Part shown: in pieces, positions 42,012-50,605 of the stretch | How the letters are laid out: every line of letters begins with the position of its first letter | How positions within the stretch are numbered: position 1 is the stretch's first letter | NCBI GenBank assembly: GCA_009784935.1 | Contig: WQXI01000006.1 | Location: 1 to 64,000 of the forward strand | Direction: 5' to 3' | DNA from: Treponema sp. | GTDB taxonomy: Bacteria > Spirochaetota > Spirochaetia > Treponematales > Breznakiellaceae | Length of the DNA stretch: 64,000 bases | The notes under the pieces: generated by a model | Databases searched by the model: none | What the model saw: only the letters and a program-made list of their open reading frames with translations | Told to the model about the DNA's origin: nothing | Program-made: the position numbers and the translations under genes

Positions 42012-43583
42012 TTAATTAAAACCAATCTCTGCGAGAGCTTTTTCCGCTTCTGCGATTTCATCATAAGGCATTGTATTGTCAGCATATATAATAGAATTTT
42101 CGTGTCCTTTTCCCAAAAATAAAACAATATCGCCTTTTTGCGCAAGCGACAAAGCCTTGCGTACTGCAGAAGGTCTGTCCGGAATAAGAAAAAGATTTTC
42201 GTCACGTTTTTGTGTTACGCCTTTTGCGATTTCTTCTATGATACTCATAGAATCTTCGCCGCGGGGGTCTTCGTCAGTAAGTACTATATAATCCGAGTAC
42301 ATAGAAGAAACCTCTCCTTGTTCGGCTCTTTTTTTTGTGTCGCGTTCTCCTGCAGATCCAAAAACACTGATTATCTTTCCGCCGGTTTTGATCTGTCTTG
42401 CATGTAATGGCGGAAAAATTGCAGTAAACGAAGAAGGCGTATGCGCATAATCTACGATGACCTCAAAAGGCTGTCCCTTATCTATGCTTGTCATTCTTCC
42501 TTTGACTGGTTTAAGGAATCTTACAAAAGGAGCTATTTCACGTAACGGCATCTTTAAAAGACCAGAAACAACAAGCAAAGAAGCCATTACATTGGCAGAA
42601 TTAAACGCGCCGGGGAGTTTGTCTCTTATATTAATATGTTCTTTTAACGCAGGGATAAAAAGTGAATACCAGCTGCCCCATGCGCTGTTTTCTATTATTT
42701 CCAGAATGACGTCTCCATCTCTTCCCGCAGGGCTGTATGTAAAAGTTTTATGATGAGTCGCTTTAATAAAATACCGCGAATTTTTATCGTCAGCGTTAAC
42801 TACGCCGAAAGGACCCGTAAAAGAGCCGCCGAATTTATTTAAAAGTTCCGGGGTTGGAGAAAATTTATCAAGCGCGCGGAATAGATTTGCCTTGTCATCC
42901 CTGTATTGTTCAAAGGTGCCATGAAACTCTAGATGTTCATGCGTAAGATTGGTGAGCACGCCGGAACAAAAGTCTACGTCGCCGAGACGGTTTGTTTTTG
43001 GAGAAAGTCCGTGCGAACTCGCTTCCAATACAGCGTATTCACAGCCGTTATCTGCCATTTCTCTTAAAAGGCGCTGGACTACAGGAGCTTCGGGCGTAGT
43101 TTGATGTTCGCTGTTCCAGTAAACATCATTGCCGAGGCAGCTTTGGACTGTAGAAAAAAAGCCTGCCTTTTTTTTAAGCAAAGATAAAAGCTGCCAGATA
43201 AGATAGACTGTTGTGCTTTTTCCTTCTGTTCCTGTAACGCCTGTTACAAGCATACGGCTCGAAGGAAAATCATAAAAAGACGAAGAAATCGGAGACATTG
43301 CAAATCTGGAATTTTTAACTCTTAAATATACAACATTGGGATTAATTTTTCTTATTTCGTTTTCGTGTACAATTACTGCGGCTCCGCGGTTAATTGCGTC
43401 AATAATATAGAGGCTTCCGTCTGTGTGCAGTCCCGGCAGCGCAAAAAAAAGATTGCCCGGTTTTACCTGACGCGAGTCATATTCAAGTCCTGTAACAAGC
43501 GGATTCATAACTCCGTTTAAAGATATAAAGCCGGATTTTTCTGAGATTTCTTTTGTAAAAAACTGCGACAGGTTCTTTTCCAT
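42012..43583 (-). CDS. murE: UDP-MurNAc-tripeptide synthetase
   Basis: Adds the third stem residue (diamino acid) to UDP-MurNAc-L-Ala-D-Glu in the cytoplasm. 523 residues: N-terminal domain with YDSRQVKPGNLFFA, ATP loop VTGVTGTEGKSTT, EASSHGL, LTNLTHEHLEFHGTFEQYRDDK (read in parts) and VIVDYAHTPSS. The substrate loop that is DNPR in DAP-adding enzymes reads DEDPRGED here. Treponemes use ornithine at this position, so an ornithine-adding enzyme is plausible; sequence alone does not prove it. Follows AMMECR1 by 7 nt; AGGAAAG precedes the ATG. Confidence 0.94.
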   Translation of the reverse strand: MEKNLSQFFTKEISEKSGFISLNGVMNPLVTGLEYDSRQVKPGNLFFALPGLHTDGSLYIIDAINRGAAVIVHENEIRKINPNVVYLRVKNSRFAMSPISSSFYDFPSSRMLVTGVTGTEGKSTTVYLIWQLLSLLKKKAGFFSTVQSCLGNDVYWNSEHQTTPEAPVVQRLLREMADNGCEYAVLEASSHGLSPKTNRLGDVDFCSGVLTNLTHEHLEFHGTFEQYRDDKANLFRALDKFSPTPELLNKFGGSFTGPFGVVNADDKNSRYFIKATHHKTFTYSPAGRDGDVILEIIENSAWGSWYSLFIPALKEHINIRDKLPGAFNSANVMASLLVVSGLLKMPLREIAPFVRFLKPVKGRMTSIDKGQPFEVIVDYAHTPSSFTAIFPPLHARQIKTGGKIISVFGSAGERDTKKRAEQGEVSSMYSDYIVLTDEDPRGEDSMSIIEEIAKGVTQKRDENLFLIPDRPSAVRKALSLAQKGDIVLFLGKGHENSIIYADNTMPYDEIAEAEKALAEIGFN

Positions 43584-43590
43584 ATCTTTC

Positions 43591-44151
43591 CTATGCTTCC
43601 GAAAAAACTATTGCCGTAAATGTCTGTAATTGCGTATCAGGAGCATTATGTGATCCCTGAGGCAGTCCGGCTTTTACGCAGATATAATCCAAGTATTCTT
43701 TTAAATCCCATCCTTGTTCAACAGGAACCTGCGGCAAGAGAACGCCGGAACGTCCCCGCCCTGTTAATAAAAGTCCATGTACTCCTACTTCTATTGTTTT
43801 AGGATCAGTGCAAATCTCCATCGGAGAAAGCGCCGAAATTTCGATTTGAAGCCTGTCCAGCTCATTCATTGATAATGCCGGAAAGCGCGGATCTCCAAAA
43901 GCTGCTTCCCTTGCCATAAGCCGGACAGTTTCGATTAAAGGAAGGTTAGCGATCATCCTGCCGATACATCCGCGTAAACTGTGAGCAGGGCGCATGTGCA
44001 GCGAAACAAACGCCCCGCAGGGCTTTTGCAGATTTGAGTTATCTTCAACCTGTTTAAATGAAGGTTTTCGCCCTTCGAGCTCGGCAGTAATTGACTCCCG
44101 CGCCTGAGAAAGCAGGATGTTCTGTTCTTCTTTAGTTAGGGTGAATTTCAT
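43591..44151 (-). CDS. AMMECR1 / AmmeMemoRadiSam protein A family
   Basis: 186 residues with the family signature LRGCIGRM (about 59-66), followed by MAREAAFGDPRFPAL and EISALSPMEI. Members are widespread but their reaction is not settled. The usual companions (a Memo protein and a radical SAM enzyme) are not next to it here. It is first in a two-gene unit with murE. The start region lies within a 24-bp palindrome shared with the divergent ispG. Confidence 0.85.
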   Translation of the reverse strand: MKFTLTKEEQNILLSQARESITAELEGRKPSFKQVEDNSNLQKPCGAFVSLHMRPAHSLRGCIGRMIANLPLIETVRLMAREAAFGDPRFPALSMNELDRLQIEISALSPMEICTDPKTIEVGVHGLLLTGRGRSGVLLPQVPVEQGWDLKEYLDYICVKAGLPQGSHNAPDTQLQTFTAIVFSEA

Positions 44152-44175
44152 ACCTATATATATTATAATATAGGT
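44152..44175. promoter_or_regulatory. Divergent promoter palindrome between AMMECR1 and ispG
   Basis: ACCTATAT (44152-44159) and ATATAGGT (44168-44175) are exact reverse complements around ATATTATA. The palindrome contains a TATAAT on each strand: 44164-44169 for ispG, and 44162-44167 reverse for AMMECR1. The 31-nt gap must hold both starts, so both mRNAs have very short leaders. -35 boxes are weak on both sides. Confidence 0.5.
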
Positions 44176-44182
44176 ACTTTTA

Positions 44183-45280
44183 ATGAAACAAGGAAAAAAT
44201 ACTAAAGCTGTTAAAATAGGCGGTTTTTCTCATGTTCGTACGGTTTATATCGGGGGGGAGAACCGCATTGCTGTTCAAACAATGTGGAAGGACAGTCTTA
44301 ATGACGCAAATATAGAAAGCGCTGTTCAGAAAATTGAATCATTGCAGTCCATCGGCTGCGAGCTGCTTAGGTTTGCTGTTCCTACAATTAAATCTGCTGA
44401 GGTTCTGGGACGCCTTGCAGAGATCACGTCGATGCCGCTTGTCGCGGATATTCATTTTGATTATAAGATTGCGCTTAGATGTATGGATTTTCCTGTATCA
44501 AAAATCCGGATAAATCCCGGCAATATCGGCGTAAAAGAACATGTTAAAAAAGTGCTGGAAAAAGCCGGAAAGAGCGGTATTCCTATTCGTATTGGGGTGA
44601 ATGCGGGAAGCCTTCCTGCCGATTTAAGAGCCAAAAAGGGTGAGGACTGCGCTCCAGCTATGGTTCAAGCGGCTCTGAGAGAAATTGATGTATTTAAGGA
44701 ATTCGGTTTTACGGACTATCTGGTGTCAATGAAGGCAAGCAAAATTGCCGATAATATACATGCTAACCGAATTTTGTCAGAATTGACCGATGCGCCCCTT
44801 CATATAGGGGTAACAGAAGCCGGTCCCCTTGCAGCCGGAGTTGCAAGGAATACTGTCGCTATTGTGACGCTTATTAACGAAGGGATCGGCGACACGATAA
44901 GGGTTTCGCTTTCTGACACTATGGAAAATGAGATTATTGCAGGAAGGGAAATTCTTGCGGCTGCCGCTGAGATTTCCGGCTATCCGAGGCTTAAATGCGG
45001 GGGCGTTAATATTATTTCCTGTCCTCGCTGCGGCAGACATAGTTTTGACACTTTGGGGTTTACAAACCGCTGGATGTCAAGGTTTTATGCTATGGACAAG
45101 GATATTACCATAGCAGTCATGGGGTGCGAAGTAAACGGCCCCGAAGAAGCAAGGCATGCCGACATCGGCATAACTGGCGCAGGAGATAAAGTGCTGATAT
45201 TTAAGCATGGAAAAGTTGTTAAGACAATTACAGCCGCAGAAGCAGACGCGGCAATAAAAGAGGAAATAGATAAATTATGA
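44183..45280 (+). CDS. ispG: 4-hydroxy-3-methylbut-2-en-1-yl diphosphate synthase
   Basis: Penultimate step of the MEP isoprenoid pathway, a [4Fe-4S] enzyme. 365 residues: TIM-barrel part with VADIHFDYKIAL and RINPGNIG, KASKIADNI, then the cluster domain with NIISCPRCGR (two Cys) and MGCEVNGPEEARHADIGI (third Cys). The usual VNGPGEA reads VNGPEEA. Together with ispH at 26834 it shows that the organism uses the MEP route. The stop overlaps the next gene's ATG (ATGA). Confidence 0.96.
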   Translation: MKQGKNTKAVKIGGFSHVRTVYIGGENRIAVQTMWKDSLNDANIESAVQKIESLQSIGCELLRFAVPTIKSAEVLGRLAEITSMPLVADIHFDYKIALRCMDFPVSKIRINPGNIGVKEHVKKVLEKAGKSGIPIRIGVNAGSLPADLRAKKGEDCAPAMVQAALREIDVFKEFGFTDYLVSMKASKIADNIHANRILSELTDAPLHIGVTEAGPLAAGVARNTVAIVTLINEGIGDTIRVSLSDTMENEIIAGREILAAAAEISGYPRLKCGGVNIISCPRCGRHSFDTLGFTNRWMSRFYAMDKDITIAVMGCEVNGPEEARHADIGITGAGDKVLIFKHGKVVKTITAAEADAAIKEEIDKL

Positions 45281-46542
45281 GAAATAAAAACGTATGCCTA
45301 AAAATTTTATTTGGGGTCCTGTCGGCCGGTCAAGTGCGCCTTGGCGCAGCAAGGCACACTTACACGCCGACACCCTTCAAGTATTTTATTGGGCATACAT
45401 TTCTTGTTCTATTATTATTTATATCTGTTCCGCTCTTTGCGCAGCAGCCGGTTCAGCCTTGGTGGCTTTCCCTTGAACAAGGCAAGCAAAGGTTCCGCTC
45501 AGGCGATTTTAGCGGCGCTTTAATGCTTTTTGAGGACTCACGCCGCAACAGGCGCGCTTCTTACGAACAGATGGAACGCGATCTAATTCATTTTCTTTCT
45601 ATGAATGAAGTGCGCCGTATCGGTGATTCACTCGAAAGAGTGGAGCATTTTTCGATCGAACGCCGCTATACTGCCGCAACTGCAGCTTTTAATGAACTCT
45701 TTTACAGGATTCCAAAAGCCAGCTTTAATAATTCTGCAAGCGCGGCTCTGGCGGCTTTTGATAAATTAAAAAATTACCCCGAAGCAGAATTCTGGATTGG
45801 CGAAGTTTACAGGATAGAAGGCGAACTGCCTCTTGCTCTAATTCAATACAGAAGAGCGCTTGCAATGCGCGATGTTTTTGAAGATCCCGGTTTTACAGTT
45901 ACAATTCAATATGCGATTGCAAGCGCTTTAAGAACCAGACAGGAATACACAGAGATGGAAAGAACTCTGCATGCTATAATTACAGAAAATGATACATTGT
46001 GGTCAAATGCCGGCAGAGCAGAAAATAATACTACAGGCGTAATTCCGTTTGAACAAGCATCAGCTTCTTTTGCAAGGTCTGCGATGACAAGAACATTAAC
46101 AGATCAAGGAATTAATCGTTTTATGGAATTATACAGATACAATAACAATACTGTAGAACAGGCGCACAGGCTTTTGGGATATCACTATACAGCGCAGGGA
46201 CGTCCGTCAGGCGAACACCATCTTATGTTTGCGTTTCTTATTCAGAATACTATAATTATAGAAGAAGTCCGCCGCCAGCAGTATAATTTTGTGTTTACAA
46301 ATCTGGAAGCGCTTTCGCGCGAATTAAACAGAAATCATCTTTTAAGATCATATATAAATGATGTTGAATATTTTAAAACAACTTATTATTTTGCAGCCAG
46401 TCTTTTTAGAAACGGAAAAACTACAGTTGCGCGCAGTTTGTGGAGCTTTTTAGCTTCTCAGCCGCAGGCAGGAGAATGGCACAATAGAGCTGTAAGCCAG
46501 CTGCAAAATCCACGGTTAGAACCAATCGTAGAAATGCCTTAA
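45277..46542 (+). CDS. Exported TPR-like protein with palindromic insertion near its signal peptide
   Basis: 421 residues. The hydrophobic signal core (FLVLLLFISVPLFAQQ) begins only at about residue 41, preceded by a Gly/Ala/Arg-rich stretch encoded by a 53-bp inverted repeat (45320-45372). Behind it lies a helical repeat protein with TPR-like units (WIGEVYRIEGELPLALIQYRRALAM, read in parts). Probably periplasmic, of unknown partner. ATG 45277 overlaps the ispG stop; an in-frame GTG within the repeat (45334) would give a more normal signal peptide. Confidence 0.72.
   Translation: MRNKNVCLKILFGVLSAGQVRLGAARHTYTPTPFKYFIGHTFLVLLLFISVPLFAQQPVQPWWLSLEQGKQRFRSGDFSGALMLFEDSRRNRRASYEQMERDLIHFLSMNEVRRIGDSLERVEHFSIERRYTAATAAFNELFYRIPKASFNNSASAALAAFDKLKNYPEAEFWIGEVYRIEGELPLALIQYRRALAMRDVFEDPGFTVTIQYAIASALRTRQEYTEMERTLHAIITENDTLWSNAGRAENNTTGVIPFEQASASFARSAMTRTLTDQGINRFMELYRYNNNTVEQAHRLLGYHYTAQGRPSGEHHLMFAFLIQNTIIIEEVRRQQYNFVFTNLEALSRELNRNHLLRSYINDVEYFKTTYYFAASLFRNGKTTVARSLWSFLASQPQAGEWHNRAVSQLQNPRLEPIVEMP
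45320..45372. repeat. 53-bp inverted repeat inside the TPR gene
   Basis: Outer arms TGTCGGC (45320-45326) and GCCGACA (45366-45372), inner arms AAGTGCGCCTTG (45332-45343) and CAAGGCACACTT (45350-45361) with one mismatch, loop GCGCAG. It is more G+C rich than the flanks and stays in frame, adding roughly 18 residues ahead of the signal peptide core. Confidence 0.75.
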
Positions 46543-46574
46543 ATAATTCAATTTTGGGGTATACTATATTGAAC

Positions 46575-47261
46575 ATGCTTATTGTATCCGGTATAACTGT
46601 TGAAGTTTGCAGAAAAAATGTAAAAAATATGCTTCTCTATGTCAAACCGCCCGATGGTAAAGTGCTTGTAACAGCTCCGCTTTCTTTTCCTTATGATCAA
46701 ATCGAACGTTTTGTTCGTTCTAAGGCTGATTGGATTACTGCCAATGTCGAAAAATATAAAATCCAGCAGCTTGAGTCAAAACAAAAGTATATATCGGGAG
46801 AAAGTTTTTTTGTCTGGGGCGAAAAATACAATCTGCAGATTAAATACGGCAGTAAAAATTCGATAGTACTTTCCGGAGAAAAAGCTGTATTCACAATCAA
46901 AAAAGGTTTAACTACAGAGAAGCGCGAAAAATTTGTCCGCGAATGGTACAGAAAACTTTTAATAGCCGAGGTCGAAGAAACCCTGCCAAAGTGGGAAAAG
47001 AAAACCGGTTTAAAAGCCGACATCTGGCAGACAAAATATATGAAGACCCGCTGGGGGTCCTGCAGACCAAAACTAAAAAAGATATGTCTCAATGTACAGC
47101 TTGCAAAATATTTTCCGCAGGGATTAGAATATATTATCCTGCACGAACTTATTCATTTTAAAGAAAGAGGACATAACGCGCGGTTTAAATCACAGTTGGA
47201 CAGATACATGCCGGATTGGAAAGAAGTTAAAAAAATGCTGAATAAGCAGGGTTTGGATTGA
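46575..47261 (+). CDS. YgjP-like (DUF45) M48-type metallopeptidase
   Basis: About 228 residues. The zinc site is YIILHELIHFKERGHNARF (two His in HELIH, third in GHNARF), preceded by MKTRWGSCRPKLKKICLN, both hallmarks of the DUF45/WLM-like group. No signal peptide, so cytoplasmic. Family members are common near restriction-modification and tRNA genes but their substrate is unknown. ATG 46575 is chosen over TTG 46554 because the family N-terminus starts there; a TATACT lies 9 nt upstream and there is no Shine-Dalgarno. Confidence 0.85.
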   Translation: MLIVSGITVEVCRKNVKNMLLYVKPPDGKVLVTAPLSFPYDQIERFVRSKADWITANVEKYKIQQLESKQKYISGESFFVWGEKYNLQIKYGSKNSIVLSGEKAVFTIKKGLTTEKREKFVREWYRKLLIAEVEETLPKWEKKTGLKADIWQTKYMKTRWGSCRPKLKKICLNVQLAKYFPQGLEYIILHELIHFKERGHNARFKSQLDRYMPDWKEVKKMLNKQGLD

Positions 47262-47286
47262 CGGGAGAAAAAAACAAATTCTCCTG

Positions 47287-47361
47287 TCGGGCAACCCGGA
47301 TTTGAACCGGGGACCCCAAGTCCCCCAGACTTGTACGCTAAACCAACTGCGCTATTGCCCG
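47287..47361 (-). tRNA. tRNA-Pro (GGG anticodon)
   Basis: Reverse-strand cloverleaf. The acceptor stem CGGGCAA/TTGCCCG starts with C and ends with G, as usual for proline tRNA. The anticodon stem is CAAGT/ACTTG with loop CTGGGGG (anticodon GGG), a 5-nt variable loop follows, and the T arm is CCCGG-TTCAAAT-CCGGG. The 3' CCA is not encoded (ACA follows). A hairpin at 47260-47288 with a T-run in its loop lies immediately downstream and may assist termination. It overlaps the discriminator base. Confidence 0.95.
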
Positions 47362-47427
47362 TCAGGAAAATCTGTTATATATATTCACAATAACAAAACA
47401 ATAAGTTTATGTCAATAAAAGCTGCTC

Positions 47428-49137
47428 TTACATCTTTAACACAGACTTGTCGTAATCCGCCGGCGGAATAAAACCTAATAACTGCATTGATGTTGCGGCG
47501 ATAGAGCTTATTCCCAAACCTTCGTTTAAGCAATTATCTTTTGGTTCATTGGGGTATTCGCCTTTGTGTTCCGGATCGTAAACAATGCAGGGCACAGGAT
47601 TTAAACTGTGGCTTGTTTTTGCTTTTGGAGTGCCGTCTTCTTTTAAGCTGACAGCGCCCGTTTTTTTCTCGTGCTCAAACATATCGTCGCTGTTGCCGTG
47701 GTCTGCGGTAATGAGCATTACGGCTCCCGCTTGATCAGCCGCAGTTTTTAATCTGCCGAGATGAACATCCATGCCTTCCATTGATTCGATAACTGCTTTA
47801 TATACGCCTGTGTGTCCTACCATGTCGCCGTTTGGAAAATTAAGTCTTATAAAATCATATTTACCGCTGCCGATTGCTTCGATAACTTTGTCTGTAATTT
47901 CTTTGCACTTCATTAACGGTTTTTGTTCAAAGGGAATTACATCGCTTTTTATTTCGATATAGTCTTCCAGTTTTTCATCAAACTTGCCTGTACGGTTACC
48001 GTTAAAAAAGTAAGTTACATGCCCAAACTTTTGCGTTTCGGAAATCGCGAGAGTGCGCACTCCGCTTGCCGCAAGGTATTCACCCATTGTCTTATCGATA
48101 GAAGGAGGGCTTACAAGATAACGTGACGGTACATGCAAGTCGCCGTCGTATTCCATCATTCCTGCATAACAGACTTTTGGCCTGCGTTTGCGATCGAACT
48201 TATCAAAATTATCATCTTCGAAAGCGGCTGTCATTTCCAACGCGCGATCACCGCGGAAGTTAAAATATACGACAGAGTCGCCGTCTTCTATTGTACCTAT
48301 GGGTTTACCGGCTTCGGCTATTACAAATTCTTTTAAATCCTGATCGATAATGCCGGGAATTTCTTTACGGTAAGTCTCAACGGCTTCGCGCGCTGATGAA
48401 AACTGGCGGGCTGTTCCCAGCACATGAGTCTGCCAGCCGCGGTCTACCATAGACCAGTCTGCGCCGTAACGATCCATCGTGATCCACATACGCCCACCGC
48501 CCGAAGCAATCTTTGCGTCAAAGTTATTATTATTTAATTCTTTTAAGAAACTTTCGAAAGGGTCAACATATTCCAGCGCGCTTGTTTCACCTACATCGCG
48601 TCCGTCAAAAAGTATATGAATACGCACGCATTTTACGCTGTCTTTTTTTGCCTGTGCGATCATTGCTTTTAAATGATCCATGTGGCTGTGAACATTGCCG
48701 TCAGAAAAAAGCCCAATAAAGTGTAAAACGCTCTCGCGTTTTACTTGGGAGTTTCCTTCGGAAACTCCACGATTAGTTTGCCCGCGAACAACGTTTTCTA
48801 TAATTTCTTTCCATGCAGAACCTTGGAACATCGCGTTTTTTTCGATAGATTTTGAAACAAGCGCCGCGCCTTGATTAAAAACCCGTCCGCAGCCCATTGC
48901 ATTATGGCCGACTTCGCTGTTACCCATATCTTCGTCGGAAGGAAGCCCAACGGCTGTTCCGTGCGCTTTAAGTTTTGTATGAGGTGCAATACTAGTAAGC
49001 AAATTCAAATTGTCCATTTTAGAACCGGCGACAGCATCGCCTTCTTTATATTTACCGTAACCAACGCCGTCCATTATAACTAAAACAACAGGACCTCTTC
49101 TGCCTTTCCATGCAGGGTTTTTCTTTAAAGCTTCCAT
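47428..49137 (-). CDS. gpmI: 2,3-bisphosphoglycerate-independent phosphoglycerate mutase
   Basis: Interconverts 3- and 2-phosphoglycerate in glycolysis, a manganese enzyme of the alkaline-phosphatase fold. 569 residues. Metal and catalytic motifs: IMDGVG, DMGNSEVGHNA with the catalytic Ser (74), HIHILFDGRDVGETSA-like region, and C-terminal GDMVGHTG and ITADHGNSDDM. Residues about 119-133 form an extra loop encoded by a 9-bp perfect palindrome (48748-48768). AAGGAG lies before ATG 49137. Follows the beta-barrel gene by 19 nt. Confidence 0.95.
   Translation of the reverse strand: MEALKKNPAWKGRRGPVVLVIMDGVGYGKYKEGDAVAGSKMDNLNLLTSIAPHTKLKAHGTAVGLPSDEDMGNSEVGHNAMGCGRVFNQGAALVSKSIEKNAMFQGSAWKEIIENVVRGQTNRGVSEGNSQVKRESVLHFIGLFSDGNVHSHMDHLKAMIAQAKKDSVKCVRIHILFDGRDVGETSALEYVDPFESFLKELNNNNFDAKIASGGGRMWITMDRYGADWSMVDRGWQTHVLGTARQFSSAREAVETYRKEIPGIIDQDLKEFVIAEAGKPIGTIEDGDSVVYFNFRGDRALEMTAAFEDDNFDKFDRKRRPKVCYAGMMEYDGDLHVPSRYLVSPPSIDKTMGEYLAASGVRTLAISETQKFGHVTYFFNGNRTGKFDEKLEDYIEIKSDVIPFEQKPLMKCKEITDKVIEAIGSGKYDFIRLNFPNGDMVGHTGVYKAVIESMEGMDVHLGRLKTAADQAGAVMLITADHGNSDDMFEHEKKTGAVSLKEDGTPKAKTSHSLNPVPCIVYDPEHKGEYPNEPKDNCLNEGLGISSIAATSMQLLGFIPPADYDKSVLKM
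48748..48768. repeat. Perfect palindrome inside gpmI
   Basis: GGAGTTTCC and GGAAACTCC flank TTC (GAA on the coding strand), a 9-bp perfect stem with a 3-nt loop. It encodes GVSEGNS in an extra surface loop of the mutase. The same C-GAA-G style of tip occurs in the hairpin of the second unit at 33506-33586. Confidence 0.8.
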
Positions 49138-49155
49138 TCGTTTCTCCTTAATTGC

Positions 49156-49743
49156 TTATAAATACATTCTCCAGCCAAATTGTAAGACAATACCGCTGGT
49201 AATAAAGTTTGAAGATAATGTTTGAGCCAGATAGCCGGCTTCAAAATAAACAGAACCGTATTCAAAATCGCCGAATTCAAAACCTCCGCCGAAGCCGAAA
49301 GAAAAAGTTAAAGTATCTCCAGAAAATCCTTTTTGAGAATTGCCGTAGAAACCTATCCCGCCTTCGAGGTAGATATATGTTGAATAAAAATCTTCATCAT
49401 CGCGTCCAAAAACCAGTTTTTCTGAGATTGTAATAACAGTGCTGTCCAAACCGTCTATATTAAGACCTCCGGCTCGTAACATTATTCTATTGTCTACATA
49501 GATCATTCTTTGGAGTAAAGGGAAACTAAATTCAAAATGCCCGCCGTTAAGATCAGAGTTAGTTACACGGGTGTAACCTGCGCTAATACCGATAGCTCTT
49601 CTATCATCATTAAAACTAGTATTACGAGTATTGCTGTTATGCGTATTGTCATCATTCTTGTCATTGCTTGTTCTTTCTGCAAACAAATTTGCGCTGACAA
49701 TTAATAAAATCGAAAATATAAAAATAGTTTTTAGGAATTTCAT
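49156..49743 (-). CDS. Small outer-membrane beta-barrel-like protein
   Basis: 195 residues from ATG 49743 (AAGGAG 7 nt upstream). Signal peptide TIFIFSILLIVSANLFA, an Asn/Asp/Thr-rich low-complexity linker, then eight or so amphipathic strands rich in Gly, Tyr and Phe (ISAGYTRVTNSD, YIYLEGGIGFYG, SFGFGGGFEFG, SVYFEAGYLAQ), ending in an aromatic strand FGWRMYL. This fits a small outer-membrane barrel. No family name is assigned. It has its own promoter and is followed by gpmI. Confidence 0.75.
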   Translation of the reverse strand: MKFLKTIFIFSILLIVSANLFAERTSNDKNDDNTHNSNTRNTSFNDDRRAIGISAGYTRVTNSDLNGGHFEFSFPLLQRMIYVDNRIMLRAGGLNIDGLDSTVITISEKLVFGRDDEDFYSTYIYLEGGIGFYGNSQKGFSGDTLTFSFGFGGGFEFGDFEYGSVYFEAGYLAQTLSSNFITSGIVLQFGWRMYL

Positions 49744-49763
49744 TGTTTTCTCCTTAGAAAGTA

Positions 49764-49792
49764 ATTGTAGCAATAAGGAGAGAAAATTACAA
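49764..49792 (-). promoter_or_regulatory. Promoter of the beta-barrel/gpmI unit
   Basis: Reverse-strand TTGTAA (49787-49792), 17-nt spacer, TACAAT (49764-49769). A 20-nt leader with AAGGAG precedes ATG 49743. The -35 box lies in the last codons of the radical SAM gene. Confidence 0.6.
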
Positions 49793-50605
49793 GTATACTT
49801 CTACCGGCGTTGTTATGCTTTTTTTTGCGAATATATTACGAAGAGAATCTGCCCGCTGTTCAAGATATTCGGCGGGGAGCTCTGACGCTAACGGGTCTTC
49901 CGGAGCGGCGCGCGCTTTGCCGTAAATCTGCACTTTGCGGATGGTGGCTGCGGCTAATCCGCAGACTAGTTCTTCCCATGCTTTTTTTTCTTTTTCCGGC
50001 GGCGGCTCGTTATTAATTGCGCATAGCATTGTTTGTATTGTAACAGTCGTGCAGGAAACAAAGCTTTTTATTTTTTCTATTAATTTATCATGAGGTATTT
50101 GACACCGGTTAATTTTTTTGTACCAGTCAGAAGTACCCGCATCCAGCTTGAGCCAAATGTTAAGTAAAGGATTTGCAGCAAATTCATTCAATAATGAATA
50201 TATATGCGGATGTAAAAGTCCTGTGCCGTTTGTAATTACAACAAGCTGAGATGACGGAGCTGATTTTTTACGTATATCTTCTGCAAGGTTTAATGCGCCG
50301 CTAAAAGCAGGGGAGAGTGTCGGCTCTCCATTGCCGGAAAAACAAATATCCATAATAGGGATATCCTGCTTTTGCGCATTTAAAATACAGGATTGCAAAT
50401 CATCTTCCATTTGTTCTAATAAAAACTCTGTATTACTTTGAAAGGGAAACACTTCGCAGTAAGGGCAGTCAAATTGGCAGGCTTTTTTTTCCGGAAAAAG
50501 ATTAATCCCAATAGAAAGCCCTTTGCTGCGTCGTGAATAAACCGGATATACAATTATGCCTTTCTCCCTCTCGCGGTGATTGGCAACAGGAGTAATATTC
50601 AACAC
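49787..50605 (-). CDS. Radical SAM protein
   Basis: 272 residues with the cluster motif CQFDCPYC (CxxxCxxC, about residues 43-50) and the downstream radical-SAM glycine motif SGNGEPTLSP. This is the layout of the MoaA/PflA-like AdoMet radical fold; VVITNGT and WLKLDAGT also fit. The substrate is unknown, and no target gene is obvious beside it. GTG 50605 follows immediately after the TM2-like gene's stop, so the two are in one operon. Confidence 0.85.
   Translation of the reverse strand: MLNITPVANHREREKGIIVYPVYSRRSKGLSIGINLFPEKKACQFDCPYCEVFPFQSNTEFLLEQMEDDLQSCILNAQKQDIPIMDICFSGNGEPTLSPAFSGALNLAEDIRKKSAPSSQLVVITNGTGLLHPHIYSLLNEFAANPLLNIWLKLDAGTSDWYKKINRCQIPHDKLIEKIKSFVSCTTVTIQTMLCAINNEPPPEKEKKAWEELVCGLAAATIRKVQIYGKARAAPEDPLASELPAEYLEQRADSLRNIFAKKSITTPVEVYL

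Noticed and set aside
47260-47288. Classical rho-independent terminator after tRNA-Pro
   Set aside because: The stem GACGGGAGAA/TTCTCCTGTC is good, but its T-run is in the loop and not after the stem, and it overlaps the tRNA's last base. Mentioned only in the tRNA entry.
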